Assembly (NCBI GenBank): GCA_020631735.1
Contig: CM036197.1
Span: 49,089,880-49,153,879 of the forward strand
Direction: 5' to 3'
DNA from: Saccharum officinarum
Lineage: Eukaryota > Streptophyta > Magnoliopsida > Poales > Poaceae
DNA length: 64,000 nt
Under the pieces are notes generated by a model that searched no databases, was not told the DNA's origin, and worked only from the letters and a program-made list of their open reading frames with translations. Each line of letters starts with the position of its first letter. The first letter of the stretch is position 1. The translations under genes were made by a program, and so were the position numbers. Shown here piece by piece: positions 56,882 to 64,000 of the stretch.

Positions 56882-59800
56882 ATGTGTGTAGGTACCATGG
56901 CATTGGAGGCTTGATTCAATTGGTTTCATTTTGTTCATCATATATCGAGTCAAGTTATGAAGCTCAATGAATATCCAATCCCAATGCCAAATCAAAAATA
57001 AGTGAAGTTCAAGTGCTACAACATACAAGTGCAATGTTAAAGTTGTGGATGACTTATTGGAATTATTTGATGGCTTGCAATTTATTGAGTAAAAAGCTTG
57101 CTATTGAATGATCATAAGCAAACCAAGGTATATCTCTTGTTGATTATTTCATTTGGGTGCATATGAGTTGATTGAATTGGATATATATGCAATGTTGCTT
57201 GCTATGAGATGTTTGAATGGATTAAAAGCTTAGTAATCAAGTTTGGATTGGTTTGTGTTGAATAAATTCATGAGATGATATTTAGTAAGTGGATTGAATG
57301 GATATATGTCTTGTGAAAGTATTCAAACAAGTTAGTTTCAAGTTTGATTCACTTTTGATGAAGAATAGCTCATGTATTGAAATCTGTCCTATATTTAAAA
57401 TCTGAGCTAGCAGTGATCTTAGCCATGTTTGAGTGATCAAATCTATTTGGATTGGCTTGAAATTTGGTATACATGCTCTACACTTATGAAAGAAGATGCT
57501 GTAGAAATTTCATGAGAATTGGATAAGAGATGCTTCGGTTTTGGAGTACATCTTGTCAGCTATAGTGCAGCAGTTTTCAGCATGTAGCAGTGGTGGAAGA
57601 TTTGGAATCTGGTAGCAATCTAGAAGTCAAAAGAAGTTCAAATTTGTACAGTTGCTAGTTGACTTAGTGAAGCACATCTCCACCAAATTTCATGGCATCT
57701 GGATCTGTACATTGTGAGATATGAATTATTCTTTGAAGGGTACAGAATCTGCCAGAAAAGTGACAATCATTGGATTAATCTAGAGTCACTTTAATTGAAA
57801 GGTCCTCAAGTTGGAAATATGTTCATAAGTGGTTGAGGTACCTAAGTTTGGTTTTGGATTGATCTAGAAGCATGATGAGCAATGAGTACAAGACTTTTGT
57901 ATTGTGAAATGTACTTGGTGTACTTATTTGGTACTCAATTTGAAGATCAAGATCAAACTTAAGATGAAGATGAAGTTTAAGTTCTAGTGATGATTGGAGA
58001 TCATTTGGTAGAAGAAAAGGACTTAAACAAGTAGAAAGAGTTGGACTCAAATGTAGATTCAAGGATTATTCATCAAGATTGAGTTCATCATTTGGATCAA
58101 TCAAACTATATCATTTCAAGTGAGTATCAAGAGTGGTTCTTTGGAGAAAGGTCACTTCTCCCTAGTGAGGGGCTTGCCGCCGTGTGTAGGTGAAACCAAG
58201 TTTGGGACTTGGAAGGCTAACATGGAAGTGGTGATCCAGGAACTTGTGATGCTTAGTTGAAGCAATCAAAAGGATTGATCTAAAGAGCAAGCAACACCCA
58301 AAAGAGAGCTAGTCATATATTTCAAATGGTATTCTAAGTAGTTCTCTCATGCAAGCATTGATCAAAAAATGAAGCAAGCCAACCACAACTCAAGAGATAG
58401 TGCATTGATCATAAGTGGTTTTCATTTCATATGGGTGAAGAATGGATTTATCTATGATGATTGGTCTTCACCAAGCTTATAAATTGGACTTCACATTGCT
58501 ATTGGAGTAATGAATTTATGTGACTATCCTCTACTCCAATATAGCAAAGGTATCATTGTAATGTGCATGATCATTTCATCCCTTACTAGTATGCGGTTAG
58601 TGCATATAGTACATGCTTATTAGGATCATGCATGACAAATGAAAATTTTAAATTCATAGCCTACCACTATTGCTTGAATGATTAAAATGTTCTAGTGGTA
58701 TGTATATGAGTTTGTTCATGAGCTAGTAAACCCAAGTACTTGATCTAGTTTGGATTGCTAACAAGTGACAAGTACAACATTGGCAAGATAACCCTTAGCA
58801 TGAGGTGTGAAAAAGCTTGTCATTGGATCAAACCGGACTTGAAATCTTAGGCAAATCAACATAGTTCAAGTCATACAAGAAGCTCATGACAATGATAAGA
58901 GTACAAGCACAAGACAACAATGAAAATGGATATCTAGTTTGTTTCAAGTGATATCTAGACTCAAATTGATCTTCCAAGTGGTATTCACTAGTGGTGTCTA
59001 GATCATGATCTACAAGTGATATCTTACAAGTGGTACTCATGAAGATAGCAAATGTTCAAGAAGTGAATATTATTGTCAAATCCTTCAAAGTGAATCCATA
59101 CAAGAAAATTCTTTCAAATGGTATCACATTTCTACTCATGGTATCTTCACGTGGTATCATTCATGCAAGACAATGGTTTCACAAGTGATCCTCAACTTTA
59201 AGTGATCAAATCAAGTAATGCTACCCTCATCTTCAAGTGGTATCTCAAGTGAATGACACATGCTATGACATAGGGGGAGAAGCCCCACCAATTGGTATCA
59301 AGGTCAAAGATCCTATGTGGAATCTCAAGAGCAACCATAAAGTTTGTCATTCCAACATATGTGGTAATGTCCATCAAAAATGCAATATTCAAGTCTCAAC
59401 CATCTACCCCAATGCAAGCCTTTGTATCAATTGAGAAGAACACCTTTTATGGAAATTGATGACAAAGGGGGAGAGATTGGACAAAGATATGAAAGCTTTG
59501 GGAGAGATTGGAAAGATTGGACATGAACATGGACAAAGAGGGAGCAACATTGAAGAATGTAAGGGGATCAAACATTCTTGGACAAAGAAAGCACACAAGT
59601 AGGGGGAGCAAGCTCATGAACTTTGATTGATTACATTTGATATGTGCATAATTCATGTGCTTGCTTGCATTGCATAAGTTCTTAAATTCAATATGCATGC
59701 TTGTGTGGTGTATGCTAGTTATAGAACTTGAATGATGATTTGATAACTAGCATGCATAGGATGTTAGCTAGACTTGTGATTATCATGCAAAAACTAGAAC

Positions 59801-60212
59801 CATGCTTATAATGTTGATCTCACGGGGTTTCTAGTGTTTTTGATGTCTAGCTACTCATGATGCTAAGGATGATGGCAAACTTGTGATTTTCAAATGGTAT
59901 CAAGCTACTAATTGGTATCAAGCTACAAAGGTTTATTCTATACACCTTAGCATCACTTAGTAGTGCTAACCCTCCCACAAATTTCATATTTATGCATATG
60001 TGCAAGCTTGAAACCAAACCATTTGAGCACATATGTAGGGGGAGTTATCACTACCAAGTCGGATTTTATGGTGCTTATCTAAATCTTGACATAGAGCTTA
60101 AATGTTGGATAAGTAACATTAAATCCAAAACAAGTTAGCAATTTACACTTGTGTGAAGTGCTAGCTTGAAAAAGCATAATTTCATATCTTTGTAGAGTTG
60201 TCATCAATTACC
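56882..60212 (+). other. Non-coding internal region of gag-only element
   Basis: About 3.3 kb with no pol motif. At 56901-56918 the frame reads H-W-R-L-D-S, the position where the SIRE-like protein has H-W-V-L-D-S-G of the protease; after that all similarity to pol ends. The rest is AT-rich with many gtggtatc-type phrases. The last part, near 59590-60200, resembles the 3' region of the SIRE-like element. Confidence 0.75.
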
Positions 60213-60226
60213 AAAAAGGGGGAGAT
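60213..60226 (+). other. Polypurine tract of gag-only element
   Basis: aaaaagggggagat directly before the 3' LTR. Confidence 0.85.
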
Positions 60227-62683
60227 TGAAAGGTCCTTGTTTGGTTTTGGTAATTGAGTGACAACTTAGGTGGACTAATATGTGGTTATGTGAGATACAC
60301 AGGAGATTAGTCCACAGTGATGGTGTCATGAAGGAGCTCATTGCATATGAGACATGACATGGAGTCATGTGACCAAGGTGGAGAAGATCAAGATGAGGCT
60401 TGGCTTGATGGACCGGTTGCGAGTGTGAAGGGCAAGTTAAAGGCTTTGAAGTGAGGGACCGCGTGTGACGGTGAAGCTTGAGCATGACTTGGCGCCGATG
60501 GACCAACGCAACGGTGAAGAGCAAGTGAGGTCAAGATCGATGAACCAATACGGTCACGTGATGATATGAAGTGGATCATATCATTTTGTGATTGGTTGGT
60601 GCATGTGTTGCATCAACGTCGGAGGAGATGGAGTGGAATGCGCAAGGCAAAGGTATAACCTAGGGCATTTCCATTTCACCGGTCATAGGTGTGTAGAGAA
60701 GTTTATGACCGGGTTTAGGATAGATGGCCGTACTATCAAGAGGGGCAAACTTGTTTGCATATCGGTCATCTAGTGCCACTCGTGTGATCTAACTTTGCAT
60801 CGTTGCTAGGATCGAGTGGCGTGGCAAGTTGAGTGGTTAACTCCTTCGATAAAATGATTATGAAAATGCTAACACACGTGCACAAGGTGGTGATCACTTG
60901 TTGGTGTTGGCACATTTACGAAGGTGATGAGTTTGAACGGTAGAGAGGGTTTGGGTTCCTCTCTCCCTCCCGCCGAGCTTGCGAGGCGGGATTCAGGCGC
61001 TTTTTGGAGAAGTGAAATGCCTATTTTCCACTACGCCGGAAGTCGGAAAAGAAACGGAGGCGAACGGAGGTCACAGAGGTGACCGGACGCTGCACCGGAC
61101 GCGCACCGGACGCGTCTGGATGACCGGACGCGTCCGGGAGTGTTTAGTCTCTGCGCGTTTTCAGTTCGATGATCGGACGCGAGGCGCGTCCGGTCACTGA
61201 TGATCGGACGCGTCCGGTCGTTCAGGGAGCTTACTGGACTCACACCGGACGCTGGCACTGTCGCGTCCGGTCATGTTTCTTCGCGCGTCCGGTCCTTGTT
61301 TCGTTGAGCGCTGCTCAGGCGACCAGCGCGTCCGGTCCTTCACGGGACCAGCGCGTCCGGTCGTTCCCGGCGCGTCCGGTCGTTTGGACCAGCGCGTCCG
61401 CGTCCTTGTTTGCAGATAACCGTTGAGCGACCGGCGCGTCCGGTCGTTGGAACAGCGCGTCCGGTCGTCGTTTTGACCGTTGGGGTCAGTGACCGTTGGA
61501 GCATCGGACGCGGCTGAGCGCGTCCGGTCAGTTACGACCGGCGCGTCCGGTCGTCCCGAATTTTACCCAGTGAAGGGGTAACGGCTCTATTTGACTGTGG
61601 GGTTATAAATAGATGCCTTGGCCGGCTGTGGCCGGTAGCTGAGCACACTATAGTCTTTGTGACTTGTGTGGTAGTGCTTGGGAGCCCTCTAACTCACTCA
61701 TGCTTGATAGTGTTCATCGGATCGAGTGAGAGAGCGATTCTAGTGCGTTGCTTTGAGAGATTGCATCGTGTGGCACTAGGTGATCGTGTTGCAAGCCGGT
61801 GGTGCTTGTTACTCTTGGAGGTTGCCACCTCCTAGACGGCTTGGTGGCTTGTGGCTCCGTCGAAGCTCGCAAGAAGATTGTGCGAGGCTCCGGAGAAGCT
61901 TTGTGAGGGGATTGTGCTCACCCCGCGGGGATCGCGAAGAGCAACTCTAGTTGAGCGTGTCATTGAGCTACCACACTTATGGTGGGTTCTTGCGGTGCCT
62001 TTTTGAGAGGCTCGGTGTGTGACCGATTAGCCGCCGAACCACGAAGTGTTGTCGACACAACGGGGACGTAGCTTGGTGGCAACCAAGTGAACCTCGGGAG
62101 AAAATCACCGTGTCAACATTGTCTACTCTTCTCGGTGGTTTGCTTTCGTGCAAACACAAGCTTGTATTTACTTTCATATATACTTGTGCTTGTGTAGTTG
62201 CTCTGTAACTAGTTTGCTTGTGTAGCTTGCTAGTTGTCTTCTTGCTTGTGTAGCTAGAAGCTTCCCTTTGCGTGACTAATTTGGTTTGTGTAACCTTGTT
62301 AGTCACATTGCTTAGTTTGTGTAGCTAAGTGTTTTGCGCTCTCTAATTTGGCATTAGTTGCCTTGTTATTGAGCATTGCTAGTGAGCTTAGGAGCTTTGT
62401 GCTTTTGCTTCACTAGTTGTGTAGGAGCTCCCTCGGTTGGCAAAGTACTAGTGCATATAGGTTTGTGTGACCTTGCTCTAGAATTGTTTAGGTGAGCTCT
62501 TGTAAGCTTAGCACCTTAGTTGCTTAATTAGGATCTTTACAAGGTGCTAGAGAACTTAGATAGAGGGGTGTAGTCTTGGCTAGACCGATAAGTTTAATTC
62601 CGCATTTGTTTCGGTTAGCCAACACGTTTAAGTTTTAGAAAGGACTATTCACCCCCCCTCTAGTCCGCCATCTCGACCCTTCA
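60227..62683 (+). repeat. 3' LTR of gag-only element
   Basis: 2457 bp, same layout as 52540-55004 with a few percent substitutions and several 1-3 bp indels. It includes the palindrome array (61080-61560) and TATA (61603-61612). Confidence 0.9.
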
Positions 62684-62900
62684 CAATTGTCATTGCATTG
62701 GAGCTTCTTCTCTTCCACTGGTGTAGGTTGCTTTCGGATTAGCAACCTAAATTTTGTTTCGGTGACCCTTCCACACTTCTCTATTGAAAATTGACTTAGT
62801 GTGTGGGTCATCTTACCTCCAATATGCATAATTTGTGCCATCAAAGTGAGTTGCCTTCTTGGTGTTGTTGATGTGCAAGCTATAATTGAGCCATTTCTTT
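62684..62900 (-). pseudogene. gag: N-terminal part of SIRE-like gag
   Basis: Minus strand, between the primer site and the inserted element. It contains a THFDGTNYAYWR segment, typical of the start of Copia gag, and KQPTPVEEKKL, in different frames with a stop between, so it has at least one frameshift. At the inner edge the frame ...SNAMTI leads into ISALHETL on the other side of the insertion. Confidence 0.7.
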
Positions 62901-62939
62901 TTCACCGTAGTTGTTAAGCCTCAAATAAACGGTGCCTTT

Positions 62940-62952
62940 GGCTCCGATACCA
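62940..62952 (-). other. Primer-binding site of SIRE-like element
   Basis: Minus strand tggtatcggagcc, two bases from the LTR edge at 62955. Confidence 0.85.
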
Positions 62953-62954
62953 CT

Positions 62955-63051
62955 TGTAAGGGTCCAAATAGGCTAGAGGGGGGGTGAATAGCCTAATTAA
63001 AACTTCTACAAGAATTACTTAACCACGAGTTAGTACGAAAGGTGGCGAAGC
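62955..63051 (-). repeat. 5' LTR of SIRE-like element, first 97 bp only
   Basis: tgtaagggtccaaataggct and onward match 44417-44513 almost exactly until the N run, so the gap cuts this LTR. Confidence 0.88.
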
Positions 63052-63151
63052 NNNNNNNNNNNNNNNNNNNNNNNNNNNNNNNNNNNNNNNNNNNNNNNNN
63101 NNNNNNNNNNNNNNNNNNNNNNNNNNNNNNNNNNNNNNNNNNNNNNNNNNN
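63052..63151. other. Assembly gap (100 N)
   Basis: Exactly 100 N. The left side is inside a SIRE-like LTR; the right side is unrelated GC-rich sequence, so the real distance is unknown and at least the rest of the LTR (about 1.85 kb) and the LINE 5' part are missing. Confidence 0.98.
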
Positions 63152-64000
63152 CGCGGAGCCGGCGCCTCTTCTTCGGGTGCTCCGGATAAGGGCTCGACCG
63201 CCGACCTCCACCATGCCGCTGGCTCCGCAACGGGCCTTGTCGCGGCTGCGACCCCATCGCCAGGACCGTCCCTTGCCCTGACACCGACGCGACCTCTCCT
63301 GGTCACGTCAGCACCCGCCGCTCCGCGTCGCGGACGGGTGCCTCGCCCGTCGCGACCGCAACGGCAGCCTCGGCGTCCCCGACGACCTGGGCCCCGCCTC
63401 GACCACGTCAAGAGCCGCCGCCTTGGCCGGTTCGGCCCCCTCGACGGCGGGCTCCGGCCGGCAACCGCCGCGGCGTCGGCTGACCTTGCTGATGTCGCAG
63501 GCGCCCTTTCGCGCCTCGACCTGACGAACCCAGGCCGCGTCCTGCTCCGCCGTCCGGTTGAGGACAACGGCGCCGGCTCGCAGCGACTTCACAGGGGTAG
63601 GCCCCATTAGCTCCGCCTTCCGCTTCAGCCTGCGAAGTGAGAAGAATTGTCAGCCAACGGACTTTGGGAAAGGCAGGACGACCAAGTTGAGATACTTACC
63701 CGGAAATCGGCACCAAGTACCTCGACCCCGCGCGGCTCGAGCCTCCCGGGACGGCCGCTGGTGGCCTCGCGGCGGCCTCACCAGCAGGCCGAGCGCTCCT
63801 GGGAGCCCGGCCGACACACCGCCCTGCGCCCTTTGTGCTTCCGAGGCCAGCTGGCCTCGGGTCCTTACTTCCCGCCGGCGCCGCCGCCGATGACAACGCC
63901 GGTACCACCGTCTCCGCCCCTGCCGGAGCTTGCGAGGCCCCGGCTGGTGCGGACGTCCCCGTCGACCCCTCTCGCCGGGTCCGGGGTAAAACGGCCCCTC
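63152..64000 (-). pseudogene. Probable accessory ORF of another Tat-type element, two exons
   Basis: GC-rich. On the minus strand a 70-bp intron 63630-63699 has good signals (gtaagt at 63694-63699, ttcgcag at 63630) and size like the two introns of the accessory ORF at 8821-10240. The exon to the left encodes LKRKAELMGPTPVKSLRAG and AEQDAAWVRQVEARKGA; the exon to the right encodes SRYLVPISG before the donor. The element itself would then be on the plus strand. No RT or LTR is visible here, so the assignment rests on intron form and composition. A plus-strand reading cannot be excluded. Confidence 0.4.

Larger units (their letters stand above)
52540..62683 (+). mobile_element. Gag-only Copia element (TR-GAG type), SIRE-like, inserted into the SIRE-like gag
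   Basis: LTRs of about 2.46 kb at both ends (TG...CA), primer site, gag with three zinc knuckles, polypurine tract, but no integrase, RT or RNase H. Flanks are caatg (52535-52539) and caatt (62684-62688), a target duplication with one mismatch. The host gag frame continues across the two junctions. It is oriented opposite to its host element. LTRs differ by a few percent plus small indels. Non-autonomous: it would depend on pol of a relative such as the host element. Confidence 0.88.
44417..63051 (-). mobile_element. Ty1/Copia SIRE/Maximus-like retrotransposon, interrupted by a gag-only relative and by the gap
   Basis: Minus strand: 3' LTR 44417-46368, 3' non-coding region, pol 47468-50650, gag 50664-52539 continuing at 62684-62900 beyond the inserted element, primer site 62940-62952, and the beginning of the 5' LTR from 62955 into the N run. 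The long pol without frameshift, the Lys/Asp-rich gag and the LTR form fit the SIRE group. It was inserted into the LINE. Confidence 0.88.

Overview
The window looks like repeat-rich nuclear DNA of a grass, probably an andropogonoid such as a Saccharum, Sorghum or Miscanthus relative. The lineage is inferred from element types, GC-rich LTR segments and coding style, not from a species-specific marker. It is almost entirely nested transposable elements. The only host gene signal is the last two exons of a TMEM14/FAX-type membrane protein gene (19654-20034, +). Two 100-base N runs (8721-8820, 63052-63151) divide the window into three contigs, and elements cannot be followed across them.

Left contig (1-8720): about 1 kb of unassigned flank, then the 5' part of a plus-strand Ty3/Gypsy element of Tekay/Del type. 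It has a 3.86 kb LTR (1053-4914), an initiator-Met-type primer site, an extra ORF before gag whose first residues copy the histone H3 tail (5704-6678, two amber stops), a frameshifted gag, a protease and the start of RT.

Middle contig (8821-63051): first a minus-strand Tat-lineage Gypsy element (8821-18522) with 5' LTR, long gag, protease, RT, RNase H, a second RNase H, integrase, and a degenerate spliced ORF on the opposite strand. It abuts the intron side of the TMEM14/FAX gene. After that gene comes a minus-strand LINE (3' tail at 20780) that has been split twice. Insertion 1 is a plus-strand Ty1/Copia element (22100-43411, 513-bp LTRs, perfect CATCA duplication). It is itself cut inside RT by a 14.7 kb minus-strand non-coding Gypsy derivative with 4.78 kb LTRs (26790-41465, perfect GACGG duplication), a LARD-type element. 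Insertion 2 is a minus-strand SIRE-like Copia element (44417 to beyond 63051) with an intact 1050-residue pol. Its gag is cut by a plus-strand gag-only relative (52540-62683, a TR-GAG-type element).

Right contig (63152-64000): GC-rich sequence that reads best on the minus strand as two exons of another Tat-type accessory ORF.

Two autonomous/non-autonomous pairs are visible. The LARD shares LTR and leader sequence with the Tekay-like element. The gag-only element shares LTR promoter, gag ending and 3' region with the SIRE-like element. LTR divergence (about 6% for the Copia host, roughly 3% for the LARD inside it, a few percent for the gag-only element) agrees with the nesting order. The most unusual items are the H3-tail mimic, the CGGACGCGTCCG palindrome arrays upstream of LTR TATA boxes, and the conserved blocks shared by coding and non-coding partners.
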